From the NCBI GenBank assembly GCA_903919215.1, contig CAIXHI010000366.1:1-15075 (forward strand): DNA of 15,075 nt, written 5' to 3'. The stretch comes from an uncultured Acidimicrobiaceae bacterium. GTDB taxonomy: Bacteria; Actinomycetota; Acidimicrobiia; Acidimicrobiales; Ilumatobacteraceae. Shown here in pieces: positions 1-7,517 of the stretch. Below the pieces are notes generated by a model. The model saw nothing but the letters and a program-made list of their open reading frames with translations, was not told the DNA's origin and made no database searches. Made by a program: the position numbers and the translations under genes. The number at the start of each line of letters is the position of its first letter. Position 1 is the stretch's first letter.

Positions 1-93
1 CCCGTCCCACTCGTGCGGCGGATCCCAGTCCATGAAGAAGCACGGGCCACCGCCGTGGCTGATGTAGGCGACCGGCATACGGGGCTGCGTCAT
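1..93 (-). CDS. LigB/DODA-type extradiol ring-cleavage dioxygenase, N-terminus only
   Basis: Partial gene: only the first 31 codons lie in the window and the frame runs off the left edge. The protein starts MTQPRMPVAYISHGGGPCFF. An early strand followed by SHGGGP is the N-terminal signature of the class III extradiol dioxygenase superfamily (LigB, 4,5-DOPA dioxygenase and YgiD-like). The histidine of this motif is one of the metal ligands in that family. These enzymes open catechol-type aromatic rings with a non-haem metal; the substrate cannot be told from this fragment. I chose ATG at 93 because a CAGGCT box ends exactly 7 bases upstream of it, consistent with leaderless transcription. GTG at 99 and ATG at 78 are in-frame alternatives. 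The gene is divergent from the importer operon at 302, so the two could share control, but nothing proves a functional link. Confidence 0.72.
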   Translation of the reverse strand, partial: MTQPRMPVAYISHGGGPCFFMDWDPPHEWDG

Positions 94-110
94 GGTCACA
101 GCCTGCCACG
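94..110 (-). promoter_or_regulatory. Candidate leaderless -10 region for the dioxygenase gene
   Basis: On the minus strand, CGTGGCAGGCTG (110 to 99) precedes ATG 93, with CAGGCT ending 6 bases before the A of the start codon. The same 12-mer occurs before recQ (12602-12613) with identical spacing, and at 8754-8765 before a GTG. A TANNNT-like hexamer ending 6-7 bases before a start codon is the usual geometry of actinobacterial leaderless genes. There is no clear -35 box and no strong Shine-Dalgarno sequence. Confidence 0.4.
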
Positions 111-239
111 CAGCCCTGTTTCCCAACACTCGCACGCACCTTGCCGGGCGCCTGCACAGGCCCGCGCATACAGGCCGTCGCGCTGTTCGCCCCGAGAGTT
201 CAGGCGCCGTTCAGCACGACGTGTCCGACCGTCCTCTGA

Positions 240-252
240 ATAGTCGTACTAT
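240..252 (+). promoter_or_regulatory. Inverted repeat overlapping a possible -10 box of the importer operon
   Basis: ATAGT-CGT-ACTAT forms 5-bp arms around 3 bases in an otherwise very GC-rich intergenic stretch. The right part contains TACTAT (247-252), a 4/6 match to TATAAT, about 50 bases before the start at 302. No convincing -35 hexamer is visible. It could be the promoter, an operator for a regulator of the transporter, or both. A weaker hairpin (GCCTG-CA-CAGGC, 150-161) lies upstream in the same gap. Confidence 0.35.
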
Positions 253-264
253 CGCGCCCGGGAT

Positions 265-273
265 CCCCCCCCC
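265..273 (+). repeat. C9 homopolymer tract in the 5' leader
   Basis: Nine consecutive cytosines lie between the possible -10 box (247-252) and the ribosome-binding site (289-292) of the solute-binding protein gene. The tract is not coding. Such tracts can vary in length by slippage and are also common places for sequencing error. Confidence 0.9.
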
Positions 274-301
274 AGACTGATACCAAACGGAGAACAACAA
301 T

Positions 302-1474
302 ATGCGTTCACGCGTGAGCCACAAACTGGCAGCGTCGTTGATCATCGGTGGCCTCATGGTGGCGGCCTGCAGTGACGACAAGACGTCGTCGAGCACCACC
401 ACTGCAGCTCCCACCGGTGGCACCGATGCCGCCACCACGACCGCCGCGGCTGCCGATCCGCTGGCCGCCCTCTACGAAGAGTGCAAGGCCAACGGCGCCA
501 AGGTCAACCTGATTGCCCTCCCCGACGAGTGGGCCAACTACAAGGGCATCCTCCAGACGTTCCGCGACAAGTACCCGGGCGTCGAGAACCCCGTGGCCAA
601 CCCCGACGCCTCGTCGAAGGACGAGATGAACGCGGTCGAGACCCTGTCCGGTCAGGCCGACATGCCCGACAACGTCGACGTCAGCCCGGCGATCGCCCAG
701 GAGATGGTCGACAAGGGTCTGTTCGTTCCCTACGTGCTCAGCAGCGACGCCGAGATCCCCGCCGGTCTGAAGGACGCGGCCAACAACTGGACCGCTGCCT
801 ACTACGGCATCATGGCCATCGCCACGAACACCACGATCGTGAAGAACGCCCCGAAGACGTTCGCCGACCTCACCAAGCCGGAGTACAAGGGCCTCGTCGC
901 TCTCAACGGCGACCCGCGTGAAGCCGGCGCAGCGTTCGCTGCTGTCATGGCTGCCTCGCTGGCCAACGGTGGCAGCGCCGACGACATCCTGCCCGGCATC
1001 CAGTTCTTCGCCGACCTCAAGAAGTCCGGCAACCTGGGCGGCACTGACGTCACCAAGGAGACCGTCCTTTCGGGCGAGACCCCGATCGCGATCGACTGGA
1101 GCTACAACGTTCCCGGTCTGAAGAGCCAGCTCGAAGCAGCTGGCCTGACGGTCGAAGTCAACTTCCCGAGCGACGGCATCTACGGCGGCTTCTACGGCCA
1201 GGGCGTCATCAAGGACTCCCCGCACCAGGCCTGCTCGAAGCTGTGGCAAGAGCACATCTTCTCCAACGAGGGTGCCCTTGGCTACCTCGAGGGTGGCGCT
1301 GTGCCGGCCCGCATCGATGCGCTGGTGAAGGCCGGCATCGTCACCTCCGACATGAAGTCGAACCTTCCCCCGGACGAGCTGCTCACCCAGGTGAGCTTCC
1401 TCACCCCCGCCCAGATTGCGGCCGCCAAGACTGTCCTGGCCGACAACTGGGGCCCGATGGTCGCCGACGCCTGA
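302..1474 (+). CDS. ABC importer solute-binding lipoprotein (family 1, PotD/AfuA-like)
   Basis: The 390-residue protein is the extracytoplasmic substrate receptor of the importer encoded by the next three genes. Residues 1-23 form a lipoprotein signal: positive start, hydrophobic core, then lipobox VAAC with Cys23 as the predicted lipidated residue. A Ser/Thr/Ala-rich linker (about 25-50) would lift the domain off the membrane. The rest reads as a type 2 periplasmic-binding fold, with the typical stretch PKTFADLTKPEYKGLVAL about halfway, as seen in spermidine/putrescine, ferric-iron, thiamine and aminoethylphosphonate binders. The substrate cannot be decided from sequence alone. The start ATG at 302 is supported by GGAG at 289-292, 9 bases upstream. 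It is first in the operon and is followed, 35 bases after its stop, by a strong hairpin that may keep its dosage above that of the permeases. Confidence 0.9.
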   Translation: MRSRVSHKLAASLIIGGLMVAACSDDKTSSSTTTAAPTGGTDAATTTAAAADPLAALYEECKANGAKVNLIALPDEWANYKGILQTFRDKYPGVENPVANPDASSKDEMNAVETLSGQADMPDNVDVSPAIAQEMVDKGLFVPYVLSSDAEIPAGLKDAANNWTAAYYGIMAIATNTTIVKNAPKTFADLTKPEYKGLVALNGDPREAGAAFAAVMAASLANGGSADDILPGIQFFADLKKSGNLGGTDVTKETVLSGETPIAIDWSYNVPGLKSQLEAAGLTVEVNFPSDGIYGGFYGQGVIKDSPHQACSKLWQEHIFSNEGALGYLEGGAVPARIDALVKAGIVTSDMKSNLPPDELLTQVSFLTPAQIAAAKTVLADNWGPMVADA

Positions 1475-1482
1475 TCTCAGGC

Positions 1483-2385
1483 ATGACCGACATCACTGTC
1501 ACCGCGAATGGAGGGGGGCGCACCGCTGGTGCGGCCCCCTCCGCGCGCCGGAGTTGGGCGTGGCTGGGGCTGCTGCCCTTCTTCGCGTTCCTGTTCCTCT
1601 TCCTCGTCGTCCCCGCGATCAGCGTCTTCTACGACGCAACACGCAACAAGGACGGCAGCTTCTCGCTCGCGGCGATGAAGCAGGCGTTCCGCGGTCAGAA
1701 CCTCGACGCCTTCAAGTTCTCCGTCTCGTTCTCCGCTGGTGCTGCTGCGGTCGGTGTCGTGTTCGGCACGCTGCTCGCCTACGCGGCGGCATCGGCCACT
1801 CGCCCCCGTTGGCTGCGCAGCCTGGTCACCTCGTTCAGCGGCGTCGCTGCGAACATGGGTGGCCTTCCGCTCGCCTTCGCGTTCCTCAGCCTGTTGGGCA
1901 AACAGGGTGTGCTCACCAAAATCCTCAAGGCCGCCGGTTGGGACCTCTACTCGGGCAACTTCGGCCTCGGTGAGATCCCCGGCCTGATCACGGTCTACTC
2001 GTACTTCAACATCCCGCTGATGGTGCTGATCACTTTGCCCGCGATCGACGGTCTCAAGCAGTCGTGGCGCGAGGCGTGCTCCAACCTCGGCGGCACCACC
2101 TGGACCTACTGGCGGCGCGTCGGACTGCCGGTGCTGACCCCGTCGCTGCTCGGCGGCTTCCTGCTGCTGTTCGCCAACTCGTTCAGCGCCTACGCCACGG
2201 CCGCAGTGCTGACACAGAACTCCAAGATCGTGCCTCTGCGTATCGGCTTCTTCCTCGGTGGCGACGTGAACGTCGGCGAGGACGCCGTCGGCTACGCGCT
2301 GGCCGCATGGATGATCATCATCATGGTCATCTCGATGAGCCTCTACTGGGTCGCCCGCAAGCGCGCCGAACGGTGGCAATCGTGA
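1483..2385 (+). CDS. ABC importer permease 1 (BPD_transp_1, PotB-like)
   Basis: The 300-residue inner-membrane subunit has a soluble N-terminal tail, a first membrane segment in WLGLLPFFAFLFLFLVVPAI, and several further hydrophobic segments. The cytoplasmic EAA loop at about residues 193-215 (REACSNLGG, then RVGLPVL) docks onto the ATPase. It pairs with the next permease to form the channel. ATG 1483, 8 bases after the binding-protein stop, is the only in-frame ATG/GTG/TTG before the first membrane segment; the frame stays open further upstream but only through the binding-protein gene. There is no good Shine-Dalgarno sequence before this ATG. Codons 10-20 lie in a strong hairpin (1510-1542), so translation may be coupled to the upstream gene or throttled. 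Its stop overlaps the next start by 4 bases (GTGA). Confidence 0.9.
   Translation: MTDITVTANGGGRTAGAAPSARRSWAWLGLLPFFAFLFLFLVVPAISVFYDATRNKDGSFSLAAMKQAFRGQNLDAFKFSVSFSAGAAAVGVVFGTLLAYAAASATRPRWLRSLVTSFSGVAANMGGLPLAFAFLSLLGKQGVLTKILKAAGWDLYSGNFGLGEIPGLITVYSYFNIPLMVLITLPAIDGLKQSWREACSNLGGTTWTYWRRVGLPVLTPSLLGGFLLLFANSFSAYATAAVLTQNSKIVPLRIGFFLGGDVNVGEDAVGYALAAWMIIIMVISMSLYWVARKRAERWQS
1510..1542 (+). promoter_or_regulatory. Strong hairpin between binding-protein and permease coding
   Basis: A 15-bp arm at 1510-1524 (GGAGGGGGGCGCACC) pairs with 1528-1542 (GGTGCGGCCCCCTCC) around a 3-base loop, with one mismatch. No T-tract follows. It lies 35 bases after the solute-binding protein stop and inside the first codons of permease 1. 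Such structures commonly reduce read-through or protect the 3' end of the abundant binding-protein message. That role here is inferred from position and stability. Confidence 0.6.
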
Positions 2386-3215
2386 GTGCATACAAGCCGC
2401 GCTTCGGGCGCGTGGTACCCACCATCGTGCTGGTGATCAGCGGTCTGTTCTTCCTCGCGCCGCTCCTCACGCTGGCCCGCTTCGCCCTGCAGAACGTGCC
2501 CACCATCCTGCTCGGGTGGAGCACGCTGTTCGACAAGTGGTCCATCTCCGGCCTCACCAAAGCGTTCGACGACCCGGCGTTCTGGCCGGCTCTGAAGCTG
2601 AGCCTGGAGCTCGCTGGCGGCACGGTGTTGCTGACGCTCGGTCTGCTGCTGCCCACCGCCATCTGGGTGCACATGCGCATCCCCAAGGCACGCGCGTTGA
2701 TCGAGTTCCTCACCGTGCTGCCGTACATGATCCCGGCCATCGCGCTCGTGGCGGGCATCGTCGTGGTGAAGCCGCACGCTCGCTGGTTCCTCGACTCGGA
2801 TTACGCGCTGATCCCGTTCTATGTGGTGCTCGCGTTGCCGTTCACGTATCGCTCCATCGACGCCGGTCTCCGCGCGATCGACCTGACGACACTGGTCGAT
2901 GCATCACGCAGCCTTGGTGCGGGCTGGATCGAGACCCTCGGCCGCGTGATCGTGCCCAACCTGCGAGCCGCCATCGTCTCCGCGTCGTTCCTCACGGCCG
3001 CAGTGGTGATGGGTGAGTACACCATCGCCAACACGTTGTTGAAAGAGACGCTCCCCCGTTTCCAGCGCACGTTCACCGGTCGCGAACCACAAGCCGGTTA
3101 CGGCTTGAACCTGTTGGCGCTGCTCGTGACGGTGTTGTTGTTCGCCATCCTCAGCCTCGTCACCAAGAAGCGTGAACGCAGCCTGATCTCTCGACTGTCC
3201 AGGAAGCCCACATGA
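2382..3215 (+). CDS. ABC importer permease 2 (BPD_transp_1, PotC-like)
   Basis: The 277-residue second channel subunit of the importer begins with a short basic tail followed by a membrane segment (TIVLVISGLFFLAPLLTLA) and has about six hydrophobic segments in all. The EAA loop near residues 170-190 (DASRSLGAG, then RVIVPNL) is the ATPase contact and is closer to consensus than in permease 1. I chose GTG 2382 because it overlaps the previous stop (GTGA), the usual arrangement in translationally coupled importer operons, and gives a normal length for the family. Upstream in-frame codons lie entirely within permease 1. Its stop overlaps the ATPase start (ATGA at 3212-3215). Confidence 0.9.
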   Translation: MSAYKPRFGRVVPTIVLVISGLFFLAPLLTLARFALQNVPTILLGWSTLFDKWSISGLTKAFDDPAFWPALKLSLELAGGTVLLTLGLLLPTAIWVHMRIPKARALIEFLTVLPYMIPAIALVAGIVVVKPHARWFLDSDYALIPFYVVLALPFTYRSIDAGLRAIDLTTLVDASRSLGAGWIETLGRVIVPNLRAAIVSASFLTAAVVMGEYTIANTLLKETLPRFQRTFTGREPQAGYGLNLLALLVTVLLFAILSLVTKKRERSLISRLSRKPT

Positions 3216-4255
3216 CGACTCTCGACTTCATCTCCGTGCGCAAGACCTTCGGCCCCACCGTGGCCCTCGAAGGACTCGATCTCAATGTCCGCCAGGGTGA
3301 ACTGATCTCGCTGTTGGGGCCCTCTGGGTGTGGCAAGACGACGGCCCTGCGCATCGCTGCCGGGTTCGAGTTCGCCGACTCCGGCGCGGTGCATGTGGCC
3401 AACGCCGACATCAGCCGCACCCCGGCCCACAAACGCAACATGGGCATGGTGTTCCAGAGCTACAGCCTGTTCCCGAACCTCACCGTCACCGACAACATCG
3501 ACTTCGGTCTGCGCACACGGCGTATGTCCAAGACCGATCGGCAACGGCGTGTCGGCGAGATGCTGGAACTCGTCGAACTCACTGCGTTCGCCCGGCGTTA
3601 CCCGCACCAACTCTCGGGCGGTCAGCAGCAGCGTGTGGCCCTGGCCCGGGCGCTCGCCGTGCAGCCCCGCGTGTTGCTGCTCGACGAACCCCTCAGCGCC
3701 TTGGACGCCAAGGTACGCACGACGCTGCGCGACGAGATCCGCCGCATCCAGACCGAGGTGGGCATCACCACGTTGTTCGTCACCCACGATCAGGAAGAGG
3801 CGCTCGCGATCAGCGACCGCATCTGCGTCATGTCGCAGGGTCGCCTTGAACAACTGGGCACACCCACCGAGGTCTACCGGACGCCGACGACAGCGTTCGT
3901 GGCTCGCTTCGTCGGATCGATGAACGAGCTGTCGGGAACCCTCAGCGGCCCCGGCGAGGTGTCGGTGCTCGACGTTCGCCTCGGAGCGCCACACGCAACC
4001 GGTGCCACCGGCGCCGCTGTCACCTTGCTGGTGCGACCCGAAGACCTCACGTTGGCCGAGACCGGCCTGGTCGGCAGCGTGGCGAACGTGACGTTCCAAG
4101 GTGCCAGCACCTTGGTCGGCGTGCGCCTCGACGTACTCGATCGACTGGTCAGCGTCGATGTCGGCCAGGGCGCTGCGGATCACCTCACGGTGGGCGATCG
4201 CGTCCACGTCGCGGTCAACGCTGCCAACGCTGTATGTGAGACCGTCAGCCAGTAG
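3212..4255 (+). CDS. ABC importer ATPase with TOBE domain (PotA/FbpC-like)
   Basis: The 347-residue cytoplasmic ATPase powers the importer. Walker A GPSGCGKT is at 36-43, the Q-loop is in VFQSYSLFPNLTV (about 77-89), the signature LSGGQQQR is near 134, Walker B LLLDEPLSALD is near 154, and the H-loop is in FVTHDQEEAL near 190. All key residues are intact. The C-terminal part after VGSMNEL (about 235 onwards) is a TOBE-type domain, as in the PotA/FbpC/MalK group, where it helps regulate or stabilise the dimer. ATG 3212 overlaps the permease 2 stop. The 3' end overlaps the convergent gene that ends at 4245 by 11 bases, so no terminator fits between them. Confidence 0.93.
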   Translation: MTTLDFISVRKTFGPTVALEGLDLNVRQGELISLLGPSGCGKTTALRIAAGFEFADSGAVHVANADISRTPAHKRNMGMVFQSYSLFPNLTVTDNIDFGLRTRRMSKTDRQRRVGEMLELVELTAFARRYPHQLSGGQQQRVALARALAVQPRVLLLDEPLSALDAKVRTTLRDEIRRIQTEVGITTLFVTHDQEEALAISDRICVMSQGRLEQLGTPTEVYRTPTTAFVARFVGSMNELSGTLSGPGEVSVLDVRLGAPHATGATGAAVTLLVRPEDLTLAETGLVGSVANVTFQGASTLVGVRLDVLDRLVSVDVGQGAADHLTVGDRVHVAVNAANAVCETVSQ

Positions 4256-5228
4256 TGACCGGGGCGTTGGCACAGCCAGCGGGCATCACGATGCTCACCG
4301 GTTGGTTGACGCTGGTCATCTCCAATGTCATGGTCAGCGAGTACTGCTTGCCGCCCTGTGCAGCATCGACCATCTTCGCGGTCACGGTGTAGCGCAGTAC
4401 GTACCCACCGTCCTGGGCCACCCACACCTCACCCGTGTTCGCCTCCACCTGGGCGCCTGAACCGCCGCCCAGACCCTTGATGGTGAACGTGTAGTGGTCG
4501 GCGTTGACGCCAGCGACCTTCTCTGTACCGACCTTCGTGGCGTTGCCCTTGGGGATCACGATGTCGAACACGCCCGAGAGCACAGTGCCGATGTCGGACT
4601 CAAACGGGTTCGTCGCGGTCTGCGAGTACGACTCGCCGTCGAATGAGCACGACGACTCGGCGGCACGCCAGGACTCGGTGGTGCTGGTGCTCGGCCCGTC
4701 GGAATCGTCGGCCGCGGCAGACGTATTCGTCATCTTCATGTAGCGCAGTTGCTGCGCACTGTCCGACGCACCGGTGCCGGTCATCTCGTTGTAGTCGCCC
4801 GCCGTGGGCCCGACCGACGCGACGGTGATGTTCCACTCGTACGAGTCAAGGCTGGCCAAGCCCTCGAGCAGCGGCGTGGACAGCGCCCCGCCGGTGGCGG
4901 TGCCACCACTTCCACCACCGCCACCACTGTCGCCGCCACCGCGCACGACGTACCCGAGCACACCACCGGCCAGCAGTGCGACAACACCGACGATCGCGAT
5001 CTTCTGGTTCGCACCGCGTGGCGGCTTCTGCACGGGGATGGCAGCGACGCCGAGCGCCGCGACCGGGGGCGCCGGTTGCACGGGCGTCGGATTCGGCGCA
5101 GGCAGACCGTCGTCGACGAAGGACTGTCCGTCGATCATCACGAAGTCGGTCCACGTGGTGCCGTCGTACCAACGTTGCTGGGCGCGACCCTTCGGGTCCG
5201 GGTACCAGCCTGCTGTTGTGTTCGACAT
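4245..5228 (-). CDS. DUF2510 membrane-anchored exported protein, possible LolA/LprG-like domain
   Basis: The protein has 327 residues. Residues 6-30 are a DUF2510 motif (AGWYPDPKGRAQQRWYDGTTW), common in actinobacterial membrane proteins. A Pro/Ala-rich stretch follows, then one membrane segment (about 76-95, IAIVGVVALLAGGVLGYVV), a Gly/Ser linker (97-115) and a C-terminal exported domain of about 210 residues with two cysteines. That domain has repeated strand-like blocks, including VAGVNADHYTFTIKGL, GEVWVAQDGGYVLRYTVTA and SLTMTLEMTSVNQPV. This pattern resembles LolA/LprG/LppX-type lipid-carrier folds; the resemblance is my reading and unproven. Start ATG 5228 has a strong AAGGAG 5 bases upstream. 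It is the last gene of the exporter operon, 41 bases after the second FtsX-type permease, so it may be the extracytoplasmic partner of that exporter. Confidence 0.75.
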   Translation of the reverse strand: MSNTTAGWYPDPKGRAQQRWYDGTTWTDFVMIDGQSFVDDGLPAPNPTPVQPAPPVAALGVAAIPVQKPPRGANQKIAIVGVVALLAGGVLGYVVRGGGDSGGGGGSGGTATGGALSTPLLEGLASLDSYEWNITVASVGPTAGDYNEMTGTGASDSAQQLRYMKMTNTSAAADDSDGPSTSTTESWRAAESSCSFDGESYSQTATNPFESDIGTVLSGVFDIVIPKGNATKVGTEKVAGVNADHYTFTIKGLGGGSGAQVEANTGEVWVAQDGGYVLRYTVTAKMVDAAQGGKQYSLTMTLEMTSVNQPVSIVMPAGCANAPVTTG

Positions 5229-5233
5229 GATCT

Positions 5234-5239
5234 CTCCTT
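5234..5239 (-). promoter_or_regulatory. Ribosome-binding site of the DUF2510 gene
   Basis: AAGGAG within GAAAGGAGAG lies 5 bases before ATG 5228. It is among the strongest Shine-Dalgarno sequences in the window and fixes the start, excluding the long upstream extension of the frame that runs through the permease gene. Confidence 0.8.
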
Positions 5240-5245
5240 TCGGGT

Positions 5246-5257
5246 CGGCGATCGCCG
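5246..5257. promoter_or_regulatory. Perfect 12-bp palindrome between permease and DUF2510 genes
   Basis: CGGCGATCGCCG is self-complementary and extends to 16 of 18 bases paired at 5243-5260. It sits in the 41-base gap of the operon, just before the ribosome-binding site of the DUF2510 gene. It could fold in the mRNA or act as an operator, but it may simply be chance in GC-rich DNA. Confidence 0.35.
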
Positions 5258-5269
5258 GCCGGTCGCAGT

Positions 5270-6355
5270 TCAGTCGTCGCGTTGTACGAGGTCTCCGACA
5301 CCTCGCCGCGACAGGGCAATCAGGGGTACGGCCAGGGCCACCACGAGGACGGCCATGCCGTAGAGCAACGAGCGGGTCAACACGCTGCCGTCCACCTCGG
5401 GGCCGGTGGTGACGGCGAGTGTGGTGCGCGCCAGGGACGGCGCAAGCAACCACGACGACAACGCGCCGATGAGGGTGGATAGTGCAACCAACATGACGGC
5501 CTGGGTGCTCAAGAACACCGCCACCACGCGACGCGAGAAGCCAACCAGTCGCAACAGGCCGAAGTCGATGCGGTGCAGCCAGGCCAACCGCCAGAGAGCG
5601 ACCGCCATCACCGCGACAGCGCCGAGAGCGAGCAGACGCACGGAGGCAGTGAGCATCGCGATCAGCGGCCCCCACTCGTCGACCAATGCGACGTCACCGC
5701 GTTGCGCGACCACCAACCCGCCCGGCAGCAGGGCACCCGCCGCGTACGGCCCGTCCACCGGGATGACGTACAGCGAGACCTCGTCGCCCCAGCCCAAGAG
5801 GTGCTGCGCATCTGCCAACGGCACGATCGCCGCGTCGTCGACGTAGGTCCCCAACTCGAACACACCGACGACGGCGAAGTCGCGACCGCGGAGACGGATC
5901 GTGTCGCCGGTGCCGAGGTCGAGGCGCCGGGCCAGTGAGGCACCGATGATCGCCGTGCGACCCGACTCTCCCAAACGCAGATGACGGCCCGACACGAGGT
6001 GATACGGATCGAGGCTCGCGTACCGATCGACGTCGACGCCCGTGATCAGCACAGCATCGCTCCCGGATGTGCCGGTCACCGCGTGCACTTCGGGGATCGG
6101 GTCGGCGACGCCGCCGGCACGCAGGTCGTCGCCGACCGACGCCGGAATACGGCTGCCGGCGAACTCGCCCACCGTGCTCTCCTGCTGTACCACGAGGCGC
6201 GGCTGGGCCGAACGGAACCGCACGTCGACACTGCGCACGTAGCCGTCGAGCAGCGTCACCATCAGCACGGTCAGCGCCACCATCACGCCGAGCGCGATCA
6301 TCAGCCGCCAACGGCGACACATGTCGCGAAGGGCGAGGAGTGCGATCGTGCCCAT
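5270..6355 (-). CDS. FtsX/MacB-type ABC permease (second of pair)
   Basis: The 361-residue protein has the four-segment FtsX-fold layout: membrane segment 1 at about 18-36, a large extracytoplasmic MacB_PCD-type domain (about 40-230, containing GRHLRLGESGRTAIIGASLA and DTIRLRGRDFAVVGVFELG), then segments at about 241-258, 279-303 and 329-350. The cytoplasmic loop HRIDFGLLRLVGFSRR (261-276) is the characteristic FtsX coupling region. Exporters of this class move lipids, lipoproteins, peptides or drugs by a piston-like motion rather than a channel. Start ATG 6355 lies one base after the stop of the preceding permease and has GCGAGG 7-8 bases upstream; ATG 6370 is an in-frame alternative that would overlap it. 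It should heterodimerise with the 7517-6357 product, as LolC does with LolE. Confidence 0.88.
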   Translation of the reverse strand: MGTIALLALRDMCRRWRLMIALGVMVALTVLMVTLLDGYVRSVDVRFRSAQPRLVVQQESTVGEFAGSRIPASVGDDLRAGGVADPIPEVHAVTGTSGSDAVLITGVDVDRYASLDPYHLVSGRHLRLGESGRTAIIGASLARRLDLGTGDTIRLRGRDFAVVGVFELGTYVDDAAIVPLADAQHLLGWGDEVSLYVIPVDGPYAAGALLPGGLVVAQRGDVALVDEWGPLIAMLTASVRLLALGAVAVMAVALWRLAWLHRIDFGLLRLVGFSRRVVAVFLSTQAVMLVALSTLIGALSSWLLAPSLARTTLAVTTGPEVDGSVLTRSLLYGMAVLVVALAVPLIALSRRGVGDLVQRDD

Positions 6356-6356
6356 G

Positions 6357-7517
6357 TCAACGCCTCGCACTCATGTCTGCGCCGACGACCAATGCACCAG
6401 CGGGAGTGGCGAGCACTCGCCGCGCGGCCAGCACCGATCCGATCCACGCACTCGTCAGCGACAGCGCAGACCCGGCGAGCGCAGTCACCCACGTCAGACG
6501 CGGCGCGATCGTGAACGAGCGCAGTACGAACGAGTCGGTGGCATGGATGAACGGCCACGCCACGACGAGACCGGCCACGAGCGATGCGAGCGTGAGGAAC
6601 ATCGCGCGCATCGTCAGCAGACCACGCACACTGCGCGGTCCGAAGCCGATCACGCGCAACAACCCGACGGACCGGCCGCGCTCGGCGAGTGTCAGTGCCG
6701 TCGCGTTCGCGCACCCGACCGCCAGCCCGAGGATGCCCACCGCGGTGAACACCAGCGCCAGCTCGCCGAGTGACCGAACGCCACGCGTGGCCTCGGCGTC
6801 GATCGCCGATTCGTCGACCACGAGGTACCCGGGCATCGCCGCACGCAGCCGTGCTCGCACTGCGTCGCCGTCCGCACCAGCCTGCAGCCGGACGATCACC
6901 ATCTGGAACTCGCCTGGACGGTCGAACAATGTCTCGGCTCGCGCCAGCGGCAACCACAGCGCCGCCACCTTGCTGCCCGAGCCCTGCAGTTCGGCGGTGA
7001 CCGCGAACTCGGTGCCGAACACCCGCACGCGGTCACCCACCTTCCAACCCGTCGCCACGGTCACCGCCGACGTCACCGCGATCTCGTCCGTGGTCGCATC
7101 CGGCAGGCGACCGGCGAGCAGTCGGACATCGTGGACCGACGTCCAGATCGCCGGATCGGCCGCCCGCAGTTGCAGCACCCGATCGTCCATGCGCACCACG
7201 CGCAGCACCGCCGCCGTGACCGAGTCGGCATCTTCGCCCGCCGCCGCCGTCGCCACCGACAGTTCGTCTGCACCGAGACGAATGTTGGAGAGATCGAAGA
7301 TGTCGGTCTCGGTGACCACCAGGTTGCGTTCGAAGCCCGTCTTGCCCAGCCGATCGAGCGAACCAGAGATGGTGGCCAACAGGAACCAACTCGCTGCCAT
7401 CGGAGTGAGCACCACCACCGCCAACAGCGTTCGCAACGGTTCGGCGCGTAGGTCGCCCAGCGCCAGACGCGCCCGCAGGGCGAGCGAGACGTGATCCGTA
7501 GGGGTACGACGGTGCAT
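6357..7517 (-). CDS. FtsX/MacB-type ABC permease (first of pair)
   Basis: The 386-residue FtsX-fold permease has segment 1 at about 28-50 (LRTLLAVVVLTPMAASWFLL), an extracytoplasmic domain of about 200 residues, and three C-terminal segments at about 251-275, 302-324 and 342-365. The loop ERGRSVGLLRVIGFG (about 279-293) is the FtsX coupling helix region. The start ATG overlaps the ATPase stop by one base (TGATG), implying translational coupling; GTG 7520 is an in-frame alternative. The protein differs considerably from its partner permease, which suggests an asymmetric LolCE-like pair rather than a MacB homodimer. The substrate is unknown. Confidence 0.88.
   Translation of the reverse strand: MHRRTPTDHVSLALRARLALGDLRAEPLRTLLAVVVLTPMAASWFLLATISGSLDRLGKTGFERNLVVTETDIFDLSNIRLGADELSVATAAAGEDADSVTAAVLRVVRMDDRVLQLRAADPAIWTSVHDVRLLAGRLPDATTDEIAVTSAVTVATGWKVGDRVRVFGTEFAVTAELQGSGSKVAALWLPLARAETLFDRPGEFQMVIVRLQAGADGDAVRARLRAAMPGYLVVDESAIDAEATRGVRSLGELALVFTAVGILGLAVGCANATALTLAERGRSVGLLRVIGFGPRSVRGLLTMRAMFLTLASLVAGLVVAWPFIHATDSFVLRSFTIAPRLTWVTALAGSALSLTSAWIGSVLAARRVLATPAGALVVGADMSARR

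Noticed and set aside
308..1255. A 315-codon open frame on the minus strand opposite the solute-binding protein gene
   Set aside because: It is a shadow frame of a well-supported gene in GC-rich DNA, with Val/Gly/Arg/Asp-rich low-complexity translation, no domain and no ribosome-binding site.
5248..5255. GCGATCGC as a HIP1-type element
   Set aside because: HIP1 is a cyanobacterial repeat, and CGATCG-containing words are common throughout this GC-rich window.
6067..7494. A 475-codon open frame on the plus strand opposite the two FtsX-type permeases
   Set aside because: The Arg/Ser/Thr/Pro-rich translation has no motifs, while the minus-strand frames carry clear FtsX-fold features.
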